A stretch of 25,376 nucleotides of DNA from Nitrososphaerota archaeon (GTDB lineage: Archaea; Thermoproteota; Nitrososphaeria; Nitrososphaerales; Nitrosopumilaceae), in the NCBI GenBank assembly GCA_018263495.1, contig JAANXC010000025.1:1-25376 (forward strand), read 5' to 3'. Below, in pieces: positions 7,840 through 15,407 of the stretch. The notes below the pieces were generated by a model, which searched no databases, had not been told where the DNA came from, and saw nothing but the letters and a program-made list of their open reading frames with translations. The translations under genes and the position numbers were made by a program. The stretch's first letter is position 1; each line of letters starts with the position of its first letter.

Positions 7840-8532
7840 TCATCTTTTTGAAATAAATTTCATATATTTTTTTTGAACCATTTCCTTTGAGCATGTTTCA
7901 ACATCCTTGTGAGAATCGATAGAACGCCACAACACATTCTTGAATTTTACTGTGTTCAATGAATTTTTTTTGGCTAATTTTGGGAAAACTATGCCTTCTA
8001 TACTACCTTTTACAGGTAAAATTTTAGCAATATCCGTATTTAGATGATAAATTCCTCCATTCATCCATGTATCTTTAACATCAGTTTTTTCGTTGAATTG
8101 GAGAATTTTATTATTTTTAATTTTCATTGTTCCATAGTTTGTTCTTAATTCAATTGCAGCAATACTGTTTGTTTTAACCATCATTTTTTTCAAATTAATG
8201 TTTGTAATTATATCACCATTCAACACAATAAATGAATCGCCAACAATATTCTTAATCGCTTTTTTAATTGCACCTCCAGTACCAAGTGGTGATGTCTCAA
8301 CCGAATATTCTATGTTGCAGCCAAAATTCTTTTTTTTCTTAATGTAATTCTTAATCTTATTTCCCTTATAGCCACTGCAGATAATAATATCTCTAATCCC
8401 AAATTTTTTTAGATAATTAATTTTCCATTCAATTAACGGCTTCCCATTGATTTTGATCAATGGTTTTGGGATGGTATCTGTAACAGGACGTAGTCTCTTA
8501 CCACGTCCACCCGATAATATCATGGCTTTCAT
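7840..8532 (-). CDS. Sugar-phosphate nucleotidyltransferase
   Basis: 230 residues with the nucleotidyltransferase signature at the N-terminus: LSGGRGKRLRPVTDTIPKPL (residues 6-25), then GKPLIEW, ETSPLGTGGAI (uridine/base-recognition region) and FIVLNGDI with the metal-binding Asp. Family members activate glucose-1-P, mannose-1-P and similar sugars to NDP-sugars. The protein stops after the catalytic domain and lacks the C-terminal left-handed beta-helix of longer members. It is first in the operon running down to 5430. A 7-bp tandem repeat (GTAAACT twice, 8540-8553) lies just upstream of its start. The exact sugar and nucleotide cannot be assigned. Confidence 0.87.
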   Translation of the reverse strand: MKAMILSGGRGKRLRPVTDTIPKPLIKINGKPLIEWKINYLKKFGIRDIIICSGYKGNKIKNYIKKKKNFGCNIEYSVETSPLGTGGAIKKAIKNIVGDSFIVLNGDIITNINLKKMMVKTNSIAAIELRTNYGTMKIKNNKILQFNEKTDVKDTWMNGGIYHLNTDIAKILPVKGSIEGIVFPKLAKKNSLNTVKFKNVLWRSIDSHKDVETCSKEMVQKKYMKFISKR

Positions 8533-8575
8533 AAAAAAAGTAAACTGTAAACTGCATTAAAAGGCTATTACTATT

Positions 8576-8695
8576 TTATTCAGTCAGATAGTAATGTAAT
8601 TCTGTATAACAATCTGAACAATAGTCCTGATCATTCGTATGCTCACAATTATACACTTTAGGAACTTTGTTTTTGCATTTTTCACAAACTGACAT
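8576..8695 (-). CDS. CxxC-pair zinc microprotein
   Basis: 39 residues from ATG 8695 to TAA 8576. It carries two CxxC pairs (C4-x2-C7 and C26-x2-C29) plus C17 and H19, a zinc-ribbon-like layout. It starts only 2 bp after the stop of the membrane-protein gene at 8698-9105, so the two are probably cotranscribed. No family recognised. The regular spacing of the pairs and tight placement support a real gene. Confidence 0.72.
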   Translation of the reverse strand: MSVCEKCKNKVPKVYNCEHTNDQDYCSDCYTELHYYLTE

Positions 8696-8697
8696 GT

Positions 8698-9105
8698 CTA
8701 AGATTTTTTTATCTTTAGTACACCAAGACCCATTTGAATTCCACCAACTACTAGTAACGGAACAGTCTCCATTAATGGATTTCTGGTTGTTTCTTCTGCT
8801 TCGGAAGGATCAGCCATACCAATTACCGTAACGCCGCCAATTACGATTAGAATTCCCGCAATGAGTATCATTCCACCAAGCCCCTTGGATGAATCATTTC
8901 GTGAAATAAAATATGCAATTAATGGCAAAACCATTGCAGGACCACCAAGACCAAGTCCTCTTGTCATATGATCCATTTGTAAGAAACCATCGCCTTGTTC
9001 ACCTACTTCACCGTCAACGTTAACGCCAGCGGCTACATCAGCACCATAAATGACTAACAATGCAATTGCAATACCGGTGATTATCACTGCTGGTGTTTTT
9101 GCCAT
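8698..9105 (-). CDS. Integral membrane protein, four predicted helices
   Basis: 135 residues from ATG 9105. Hydrophobic segments lie at about 7-28, 52-68, 75-97 and 112-130. A polar, acidic loop follows the first (GVNVDGEVGEQGDGF), and the chain ends KIKKS. The first segment could be an uncleaved signal anchor. Gly-rich membrane helices (GLGGMILIAGILIVIGG) suggest close helix packing. I do not recognise a family or active site. Downstream, 2 bp away, is the CxxC microprotein gene. Upstream on the same strand is purK, beginning with its stop at 9136. Confidence 0.8.
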   Translation of the reverse strand: MAKTPAVIITGIAIALLVIYGADVAAGVNVDGEVGEQGDGFLQMDHMTRGLGLGGPAMVLPLIAYFISRNDSSKGLGGMILIAGILIVIGGVTVIGMADPSEAEETTRNPLMETVPLLVVGGIQMGLGVLKIKKS

Positions 9106-9135
9106 GATAAGCTGAAAATTATTAGAACTAATAAA

Positions 9136-10278
9136 CTAATCTAGCGGAGTGACTAAAATTGAATTTTTTATCTTACTAGCGATTTCAAGTAATTGATCTA
9201 TATCTTCTGAATCACTCAAATCTACAATGTTAAAGTGTCCAAGCTTACGTTGCGGTTTTGAGACATTCTTTCCGTACATCTTCAGATAAATGCCGTCCTT
9301 TTTTAGCTGAACTGGTTCATACTTTCCTTCAAATCCATCAGGACCCAAAATATTACACATGACAGTTTTGTGAACCAGTTCTGTGCTTCCAAGCTCTAGT
9401 CCAAGTATTGCACGAAGGTGCTGCTCAAACTGTGATGTCTTACATGATTGTAACGTATGATGACCAGAGTTATGCACCCGCGGAGCTATTTCATTGATTA
9501 GAATTTCGTCATCTTGATCAATAAACATCTCAATTCCAAAAACTCCAGCACCTTTCAAGACCTCCATCGTCTTTCTAGCAATTTCGCCCGCATCTTTAAT
9601 TACATCATCAGACACACGCGCAGGTGCAATTGTCATTTTCAGAATATTATTTTCATGAATATTTTCCACCAGAGGATATGTAACAATATCGCCTTTTGTG
9701 TTTCTGGCCGCAATGACAGACACTTCCATCTTAAAGTTAACAAACTTTTCAACCATCAGGCTTTTTCTGTCAAAGTGTTGGTATGCCTTTTCAATCTCAT
9801 CTGATGATGTGATCTTGAAATTTCCCCTTCCATCATATGCATCTCTCCTTAACTTTAGTAAAACAGGAAGCCCAAGTTCCTTAATTTTTTCATGTAGGTC
9901 GACCAAGGATGTAATCTCATAAAATTGTGAAACAGGAAGTTCATTCCCTGAAAGGAATGTTTTTTGTGAAAATTTATCTTGGATTATGCCTAGGGTGGAT
10001 GGTGATGGTTCAATCTTTGCTTTTAGTTTGCTTAGCACATCTGTATTACCAGATTCTATCTCGTATGTGATGATGTCAGATTGTTCTGCAAGTTTTAGGA
10101 TTGCAAGTTCATCCTTGAAGTCACCAACAATTTGTTTTGCTCCAGCCTGAGCAGCTGGGCAGTTCTCCGTTGGGTCAAGCACCGTAATTTCTGATATATG
10201 CTCACTTAGATTTTTGGCAGCCTCCGTTATCATCATGCCAAGCTGACCTCCTCCTATGATTCCAAGCCTTTTTGCCAT
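9136..10278 (-). CDS. purK: N5-carboxyaminoimidazole ribonucleotide synthase
   Basis: Uses ATP and bicarbonate to carboxylate aminoimidazole ribonucleotide in purine synthesis. From ATG 10278 it has 380 residues. The N-terminus IIGGGQLGMM is the PurK signature. The ATP-grasp core follows, with LPVLLKLRRDAYDGRGN (~143), VEKFVNFKMEVSVI (~177) and EIAPRVHNSGHHT (~265). The start is fixed by an AGGGTGA ribosome-binding sequence just upstream; a GTG two codons earlier (10284) lies inside that sequence and is less likely. It is divergent from purE, whose product uses N5-CAIR, so the ~65-bp gap probably holds both promoters. Confidence 0.95.
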   Translation of the reverse strand: MAKRLGIIGGGQLGMMITEAAKNLSEHISEITVLDPTENCPAAQAGAKQIVGDFKDELAILKLAEQSDIITYEIESGNTDVLSKLKAKIEPSPSTLGIIQDKFSQKTFLSGNELPVSQFYEITSLVDLHEKIKELGLPVLLKLRRDAYDGRGNFKITSSDEIEKAYQHFDRKSLMVEKFVNFKMEVSVIAARNTKGDIVTYPLVENIHENNILKMTIAPARVSDDVIKDAGEIARKTMEVLKGAGVFGIEMFIDQDDEILINEIAPRVHNSGHHTLQSCKTSQFEQHLRAILGLELGSTELVHKTVMCNILGPDGFEGKYEPVQLKKDGIYLKMYGKNVSKPQRKLGHFNIVDLSDSEDIDQLLEIASKIKNSILVTPLD

Positions 10279-10342
10279 AATCACCCTAAAAATAAACTAG
10301 ATAAAAACCAGTGTTCGTTACATTAAAAACATCTTCAGGTCT

Positions 10343-10900
10343 ATGAAAATTATGAAAAAGCCACTTGTTGGAATCATAATGGGTTCCAGTTCTGACAGCA
10401 GAATAATGCACGCTGCAGCTGAAATTCTTGATGAATTTGGTGTTCCGCATGAAGACCAAATAATCTCGGCTCACAGAACCCCAACAAGATTGGAAGAATA
10501 TGCAAAGTATGCAGAAAAAAATGGATTCAAAGCGATAATTGCTGGCGCTGGTGGTGCAGCACACCTACCAGGAATGATTGCATCACATACTGTTCTGCCA
10601 GTGATTGGAGTTCCAATATTAGTTTACAATGACAAGCAACAAAAAAAATCTGCGTTTGGTGGTCTTGATTCTTTATTGTCAATATCTGAGATGCCATCTG
10701 GCTCCCCAGTGGTTACTGTCGGTGTAAACAAGGCACTAAATGCAGGAATTTATGCTCTGAAAATCCTTGCTAATGAGTCAAGTAGTATTCGAAAGATGCT
10801 AAAATCTCACAAGGAAAAGCAGCATAAATCAGTTCTCAAGGAATCTCAGGATCTGAAAAGAATGGGTCTGAAGAAGTTTGTCAAGAAAAAGTTCAAGTAA
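10343..10900 (+). CDS. purE: N5-carboxyaminoimidazole ribonucleotide mutase
   Basis: Class I PurE, which moves the carboxyl group of N5-CAIR to give CAIR, the step after PurK. 185 residues with IIMGSSSDS (residues 11-19), ISAHRTP (41-47) containing the catalytic His, and GAGGAAHLPGM (~68-78). Presence of purK alongside confirms the class I two-step route rather than the direct class II one. The last ~25 residues are a basic extension (KRMGLKKFVKKKFK) beyond the usual PurE fold. The ATG at 10352 is an alternative start three codons in. A strong hairpin with a T-run lies downstream at 11036-11077. Confidence 0.95.
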   Translation: MKIMKKPLVGIIMGSSSDSRIMHAAAEILDEFGVPHEDQIISAHRTPTRLEEYAKYAEKNGFKAIIAGAGGAAHLPGMIASHTVLPVIGVPILVYNDKQQKKSAFGGLDSLLSISEMPSGSPVVTVGVNKALNAGIYALKILANESSSIRKMLKSHKEKQHKSVLKESQDLKRMGLKKFVKKKFK

Positions 10901-10936
10901 ATACCTTAACCTGGTTCATTTTGTCTGTATTATATC

Positions 10937-11017
10937 ATGATAACACGAAGAAATAAGCTCTACTTGATTGGTTTTGGCATTGTTGGAATAATTTTTATTC
11001 TTAGATTTTTGAGTTGA
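10937..11017 (+). CDS. Possible 26-residue single-span membrane peptide
   Basis: ATG 10937 to TGA 11017. The product is basic at the start (MITRRNK), then one continuous hydrophobic stretch (YLIGFGIVGIIFILRFL). The pattern of positive residues followed by about 17 hydrophobic ones fits a single transmembrane helix, N-terminus inside. It lies 36 bp after purE and before the hairpin at 11036, so it could be the last gene of the purE transcript. Too short to be certain. Confidence 0.4.
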   Translation: MITRRNKLYLIGFGIVGIIFILRFLS

Positions 11018-11035
11018 TATTGTACCAAACCAAAA

Positions 11036-11077
11036 GATTGGATGAGATACTGGTACTATCTCATTCAATCGTTTTTT
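11036..11077 (+). terminator. Hairpin plus T-run after purE
   Basis: A 14-bp stem (11036-11049 with 11057-11070) with one G-T pair and a 7-base loop, followed by TTTTTT at 11072-11077. It lies between the convergent purE/small-peptide transcript and ilvA, whose stop is at 11084. The T-run suits the plus strand. Archaeal termination needs mainly the T-run; the stem may also protect the 3' end. Confidence 0.6.
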
Positions 11078-11083
11078 ATCTAA

Positions 11084-12292
11084 TTAAGTGAGAACCTTGA
11101 AATCTATGTTTTTTTCTTTCAAATGTTGTATTAGTTTATCCATGTGTTTTTGATCTTCTGTTTCTAAGCTTAATGTTACACCAGTTGTTCCAGCACGTAC
11201 ATTTGAGCTTAGTCTGTCATGAACAACTTCTACAATGTTTGCACTAAGTGATGCCAACTCATCAACAACTTCTTTCAACGCTCCCGGTTTGTCCTTAAGT
11301 AAAATGAAAATCTTTACCATTCTACCCATCATTGCCAAACCTTTTGCAACTATTTGACCAAGCAAGTACATATCAATATTCCCACCACATAATATCGGAA
11401 CAACTTTTTTTCCGGGAGATGGTTTTTTGCTTACTAGATATGCAAGTCCAGCTGCACCAGCAGGTTCAACCACTGACTTTGATCTTTCCATTAAAAGAAA
11501 CATTGCATTGATGATTTCATTATCATCAACAAGCACAATTTCATCAATCTTATCTTTGATAATTTCAAATGTTTGTGCACCTGGTGTTCTGACTGATATT
11601 CCATCTGCAACAGTAAATCCACCTTCAATAGTTTCTACTTTACCAGAATCTAATGACTTTTTCATTGAAGGAAATGATTTTGATTCTACACCGATTACTT
11701 TCACATTTGGGTTTTTATCTTTGATAGCCACCAAAATACCCGCTGCTAATCCACCACCGCCAATTGGTACATAAATCTCGTCAACATCAGAAAGCTGCTC
11801 AATTATTTCCAAGCCTATCACGCCTTGTGCTGCTATAATTTGCGAGTCATCAAACGCATGAATGATTGTTGCACCAGTTGTTTTAGCAATTTCTTGTGCC
11901 TTTATCCAGGACTCGTCATAATTCTTTCCTTCCAAAACTACGGTTGCACCATACCCCCTTGTAGCAGCAACCTTTGCTGGGGAAGCATTTTTTGGCATAA
12001 CTATAGTACAGTTGATCTTTTCTAACGCTGATGCATATGCAACACCCTGTGCATGATTGCCTGCAGAAGCTGCAACGACTCCATTTTTTCTTTCTTCTTC
12101 AGATAATGTTTTAATTTTATAATATGCACCACGCAGTTTGAATGAACCAGTTTTTTGCTCAAACTCATTTTTCAAGTAAACGGTTGAACCTGTAAGATGA
12201 GTAAATGTATCTGAAAAGGTAAGAGATGTTTTTCTGATCACATCACCCTGTTCTTGTTGTGCACTCACAATATCATCATATGTAACGCTCAT
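11084..12292 (-). CDS. ilvA: Threonine ammonia-lyase with ACT domain
   Basis: Deaminates L-threonine to 2-oxobutanoate, the entry to isoleucine synthesis (or a catabolic step). 402 residues. The PLP lysine is K52 in TGSFKLRGA. AASAGNHAQGVA (~74-85) and the glycine loop IGGGGLAAGI (~178-187) complete the fold-type II catalytic domain. Residues ~325-402 form a single ACT domain (VKIFILLKDKPGALKEVVDEL), which in this family binds allosteric amino acids. The length matches the ~400-residue TdcB/IlvA class with one ACT domain rather than the longer E. coli IlvA. AGGA lies 6 nt before the ATG. Divergent from the methyltransferase-like gene at 12396. Confidence 0.93.
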   Translation of the reverse strand: MSVTYDDIVSAQQEQGDVIRKTSLTFSDTFTHLTGSTVYLKNEFEQKTGSFKLRGAYYKIKTLSEEERKNGVVAASAGNHAQGVAYASALEKINCTIVMPKNASPAKVAATRGYGATVVLEGKNYDESWIKAQEIAKTTGATIIHAFDDSQIIAAQGVIGLEIIEQLSDVDEIYVPIGGGGLAAGILVAIKDKNPNVKVIGVESKSFPSMKKSLDSGKVETIEGGFTVADGISVRTPGAQTFEIIKDKIDEIVLVDDNEIINAMFLLMERSKSVVEPAGAAGLAYLVSKKPSPGKKVVPILCGGNIDMYLLGQIVAKGLAMMGRMVKIFILLKDKPGALKEVVDELASLSANIVEVVHDRLSSNVRAGTTGVTLSLETEDQKHMDKLIQHLKEKNIDFKVLT

Positions 12293-12395
12293 GTAATTCC
12301 TATTTTTTTAATTACTGGGTTATTTGTAGCTATAGCATTAAATTCTAAATCAACAGATTTGATAGGTTCAAAAATAACGAATATCTCATTATAGT

Positions 12396-13220
12396 ATGAA
12401 CGAAAAGCTTGTTGAGGCTATAGTTGCATTGAAGACTGAATTTATGAAAAGAAACGAAGGTGGTAGTCATATCCAAGAGATTATGCCTACTTTACCTGAA
12501 TCACTTTCTATTAACGAATATGAATTGGATATGCTACACAAGTTTGCTGAATGCAATTCAATTTACTCTGACTCTTATGAAATGAATATACTAGATATTG
12601 TATGTAAGGTCTATCAGGGAGATGTGAATAACTATTGGCTTGATAGCATAAAACATGATACAAGCTATGCCCCGTTTTATCCTATATGGATACTTTCAGC
12701 TTATGCGCTTGTATTGGAATCAAAAAATATTGGCGCTAAACAGATAATTGACATTGGTTCAGGTGATGGTAGAATTGCATATTGCGCAAAGGTAGCAGGT
12801 CTAGAGTCGTATGGAATTGAAATTGATGAAAACCTTGTAAATTTGGAGAATAAAATCTCATCAAATACTGGAGTGGATTTCCGGCCAATTATAGCAGATG
12901 CTACACAATTTGATTACGCATCACTTGAATTATCTCAACCAATATTCTTCATATCTGGACTACCGGAAGTTGGTGAAATGTTGGCAAACAATGTAATTCC
13001 TAGGATCATATCTATGCAGAACTTAAAGACGAATCCTATCTTTGTCTTTACTGGCAGCCACATAATGAGAAAAGATTCCAGAGATAAATCAAAATGGGGC
13101 TGGGGAAAAGTAATAGAACGTTACAACCTTGAAGTTATTAAGACTGTCACATTACCAACATATTGGACAGTTGATCAACCAGTTGACACACCTTTCATTT
13201 TCACAAGATCTGTGATTTAG
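12396..13220 (+). CDS. Class I SAM-dependent methyltransferase-like protein
   Basis: 274 residues. The first ~90 are helical and unassigned (GDVNNYWLDSIKHDTSYAPFYP). Then comes a Rossmann-type SAM site: QIIDIGSGDGRIAYCAKVAG (motif I, ~115-134), the acidic residue after strand 2 in YGIEIDENLV, and a DATQFDY segment near 168 that should contact the adenine. The post-core part (FFISGLPEVGEML, then FVFTGSHIMRKD) is compatible with the fold but gives no substrate. Could modify a small molecule, protein or RNA. Convergent with the gene at 13226, with 5 bp between the stops. Confidence 0.75.
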   Translation: MNEKLVEAIVALKTEFMKRNEGGSHIQEIMPTLPESLSINEYELDMLHKFAECNSIYSDSYEMNILDIVCKVYQGDVNNYWLDSIKHDTSYAPFYPIWILSAYALVLESKNIGAKQIIDIGSGDGRIAYCAKVAGLESYGIEIDENLVNLENKISSNTGVDFRPIIADATQFDYASLELSQPIFFISGLPEVGEMLANNVIPRIISMQNLKTNPIFVFTGSHIMRKDSRDKSKWGWGKVIERYNLEVIKTVTLPTYWTVDQPVDTPFIFTRSVI

Positions 13221-13225
13221 AATAA

Positions 13226-14062
13226 TCAAGTAATAGCTTCTAAAACTTCGTCAATTAACGTGCTAATTTTTTCCTTTGTGCTGCTTGAAACTTGTTCAGA
13301 ATCAAATAAACCGTTTTTTTGATCATTTTCAATCATTTCAATGTCTATATTGCACACACATCCTTCCTCACCAGTCACAAGTCTCGCTTCGTCAATAAGT
13401 ACAGGCTCCATTTGGTATGTTTCAAGAAGTAAATCATCCAACTCCCTTAAGAGGCTCTCTTTACGCTGACTAATTTTTTGTAAATCACCATCAGTTTGTA
13501 TTTCAATTTCACTCATTATTTTTTCTCTGATTTTATCATCACTATAAAAAATTTCAAAGAGATTCTGTGGATCCAGATCCTTGTATCCTTCGGCCCTTAA
13601 TTTTTCAAGTATTAGATGATCACTTTTTTTAGTAAGTTCACCCTCATGTTTTTTTGTCTCATCCATAAAGTCTGATAACTCTTTTTGCTTTTTCATGACT
13701 TGATAGTTTGGCTGATAAAACAGTATAACATGGTATTGTATAGAAAGATGCAATGAAATTCTACAGTCATCTGCGTTTGTATTTAATTTAATAAAATTTC
13801 TCCTAATTCCCTCATCATTAGTACTTGAAATACCATCTAACGTCCAATCTTGCAATCTGTTAGCTAATTCATTGTAAACCTGATGAATTTTCTCTACATC
13901 AAATGTTTCCTGTTTTTTTACAACACCATCCTGCATCATAACATCAACCGGATGTTTTTTTGTAATTTCCTTAATTTTTTCATGAAAAATGCTTTGAATT
14001 TGACTATTTTTTTTATTAAGTTTAATCAAAAACTCATCGTCTGTTTTACTACCTAATCTCAT
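13226..14062 (-). CDS. Hypothetical protein, partly coiled coil
   Basis: 278 residues from ATG 14062. Residues ~1-60 are charged. The middle part (~70-135) has mixed strands and helices (DDCRISLHLSIQYHVILFY). Residues ~140-220 are strongly helical with heptad-like Leu/Ile spacing (ISQRKESLLRELDDLLLETY), suggesting a coiled coil. Near the C-terminus GEEGCVCNIDIEM brings one CxC pair. No membrane span or enzyme motif is visible and I recognise no family. It lies 33 bp downstream of the CxxC microprotein at 14096-14245 and probably shares its transcript. Confidence 0.75.
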   Translation of the reverse strand: MRLGSKTDDEFLIKLNKKNSQIQSIFHEKIKEITKKHPVDVMMQDGVVKKQETFDVEKIHQVYNELANRLQDWTLDGISSTNDEGIRRNFIKLNTNADDCRISLHLSIQYHVILFYQPNYQVMKKQKELSDFMDETKKHEGELTKKSDHLILEKLRAEGYKDLDPQNLFEIFYSDDKIREKIMSEIEIQTDGDLQKISQRKESLLRELDDLLLETYQMEPVLIDEARLVTGEEGCVCNIDIEMIENDQKNGLFDSEQVSSSTKEKISTLIDEVLEAIT

Positions 14063-14095
14063 GCATTATCATAAAATCTATTACATAAAATCTAT

Positions 14096-14245
14096 TCAAA
14101 CCGTAAACTTTTCAGGGCATTCAACGTGCTCGTAATGATGTTCAGTAAATTCCTCTTCAATAACATACATGACAAGTTTGTGTAGTTCCATTGGATGTAT
14201 GTTTTTCTTACATTTCAGACATTTCTTTTTTTGCCGCTGAATCAT
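14096..14245 (-). CDS. CxxC/His-rich microprotein
   Basis: 49 residues from ATG 14245 to TGA 14096. A basic start (MIQRQKKK) leads into C9-LK-C12, then a helical middle (MELHKLVMYVIEEEF) and a His/Cys cluster (H36, H37, H40, C43). The layout suggests one zinc site formed by the CxxC pair with the later His/Cys. No family recognised. It stops 33 bp before the gene at 13226-14062 on the same strand. An inverted repeat at 14264-14286 lies just upstream. Confidence 0.65.
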   Translation of the reverse strand: MIQRQKKKCLKCKKNIHPMELHKLVMYVIEEEFTEHHYEHVECPEKFTV

Positions 14246-14263
14246 TTTTTTCAAAAAACTTAT

Positions 14264-14286
14264 GATCGCTATAAGGATCAGCGATC
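14264..14286. promoter_or_regulatory. GATCGCT / AGCGATC inverted repeat
   Basis: Two perfect 7-bp arms separated by 9 bases. They stand 19 bp before the ATG at 14245 on the minus strand and between that gene and the plus-strand gene at 14380. The minus-strand TATA-like sequence CTTATA lies within the loop. The position suits an operator that would block promoter access. Confidence 0.35.
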
Positions 14287-14379
14287 AACACTAATTGATA
14301 AGAACTAACCGCGTCTTTACCTTATACAATATTTTAGGCGTACACTAAAGAACAAATATGCCAACATATCCAGAAAAAT

Positions 14380-14745
14380 ATGGATAATTATGCTGCGAAA
14401 AAAAAAATTGGCATGTATGGTCTTCCAGTAGATTTTTCGGCGTTAGCACCGGATTCAATTCGTTATCCACCAGGTGTTAGTATACCAAAGGGTTTAGTTA
14501 ATACTCCAAAACTAAAAGAAAAAATATCTACTGATAGTGGAGCACTAACTCCTAAACTAGAAAATTTTGCGCAGATGTATCAACAAATGGCTGCAGGTCT
14601 TCTAAATATGTCACTGGATAAATTAATTCCCCCTGGACATCCGATGTATTCAAAAGAAAATTCTATTACATTACTAAAAGAAGAAAAGGAAAAAATTCTT
14701 AAAGAAAATTTAGAATTGAAAAAGAAATTAGAAAATAAAAAATAA
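14380..14745 (+). CDS. Hypothetical protein with C-terminal coiled coil
   Basis: 121 residues from ATG 14380. The N-terminal half is Pro/Gly-rich without regular structure (YGLPVDFSALAPDSIRYPPG). Residues ~60-85 form a Met-rich helix (MYQQMAAGLLNMSLDKL). Residues ~95-121 are a charged coiled coil (KEEKEKILKENLELKKKLE). No family recognised. A TATA-like box (TTATACAAT, 14322-14330) sits upstream. A separate ATG at 14358 opens a 9-codon frame that overlaps this start in another phase; an indel in the A-run at 14374-14378 would fuse the two and extend the N-terminus. Confidence 0.75.
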   Translation: MDNYAAKKKIGMYGLPVDFSALAPDSIRYPPGVSIPKGLVNTPKLKEKISTDSGALTPKLENFAQMYQQMAAGLLNMSLDKLIPPGHPMYSKENSITLLKEEKEKILKENLELKKKLENKK

Positions 14746-14749
14746 AATT

Positions 14750-15154
14750 TTATGCAGGAGTAAATCCTATGTAACCGCCTGACTGTATGTTTTTTTCAGC
14801 GCTAAAATCTGGTTCGAATAATGAAATCATATAATCATCAGGATCTAATATAATTGCATTTTTTCCAGATGATTTGTTTTGTATATCTCTATGAATTTTT
14901 ACATTTTTAGATTTCAATTCATCAATCGCAGAAGAAACATCACCTACTACAAAACCGATCATGATCATATCATTTGGTGTTAGAAGTTCCGCAGATGCTG
15001 GGTGAAGGCTAAGTAATGCTCCAGATTGACCAAGGTCAACCCAATTCTCTCTTTGTCTTTTTATTGGCATACCTAAAATTTTATTATAAAATTCAACTGA
15101 TTTATTCAGATCTTTTACTGCCAATATAACATTACCAACTTTTTTAACATTCAT
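14750..15154 (-). CDS. VOC (glyoxalase/bleomycin-resistance fold) protein
   Basis: 134 residues forming one vicinal-oxygen-chelate module pair: VGNVILAVKDLNKSVEFYNKILGM (start of the first beta-alpha-beta unit) and the second unit from MIMIGFVVGDVSSAIDELKSKNV. It ends with IILDPDDYMISLFEP, the typical strand carrying a metal-ligand Glu. Family members include glyoxalase I, methylmalonyl-CoA epimerase and dioxygenases. The first unit lacks an obvious His ligand, so metal binding and activity are uncertain. Convergent with the gene at 14380-14745, 4 bp apart. Confidence 0.82.
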   Translation of the reverse strand: MNVKKVGNVILAVKDLNKSVEFYNKILGMPIKRQRENWVDLGQSGALLSLHPASAELLTPNDMIMIGFVVGDVSSAIDELKSKNVKIHRDIQNKSSGKNAIILDPDDYMISLFEPDFSAEKNIQSGGYIGFTPA

Positions 15155-15188
15155 GAATCTTCTAATAACCTCTATTGTAAATTCTTTA

Positions 15189-15407
15189 TTACTGTACCTC
15201 TACCATTGTCTCTGTTCTTTCTACTCCATTTATTTTTTGAATCTGAGTGGTAACATCTTTAATCTGAACCAACCTTTCCACTTGAATCACTGCAACTGCA
15301 TCAAACTGCCCACTAACTGGGAAAGATTCGTATACTAAATTTACTCGTTTCAATCTTGCTGCGATGAGTTTTTTAGGTGATTTTACTAATACGATAGCTT
15401 TTACCAA
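15189..15407 (-). CDS. Stand-alone Lrp/AsnC ligand-binding (RAM) domain protein, second of pair
   Basis: 72 residues, the size of one RAM (regulation of amino acid metabolism) domain with no helix-turn-helix. The beta-alpha-beta-beta-alpha-beta pattern is visible: VKAIVLVKS, a helix, YESFPVSGQFDAVAVIQV (the conserved VxGxxD-type turn), and a closing VERTETMVEV strand. The start is TTG at 15407, overlapping the end of the preceding RAM gene by 7 bp; no in-frame ATG is available. RAM domains bind amino acids and oligomerise. Without a DNA-binding part this protein may modify full-length Lrp proteins or the partner encoded upstream. Confidence 0.82.
   Translation of the reverse strand: MVKAIVLVKSPKKLIAARLKRVNLVYESFPVSGQFDAVAVIQVERLVQIKDVTTQIQKINGVERTETMVEVQ

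Noticed and set aside
8540..8553. GTAAACT repeated twice before the nucleotidyltransferase gene
   Set aside because: Two short A/T-rich units are common by chance in this composition; noted in the gene entry only.
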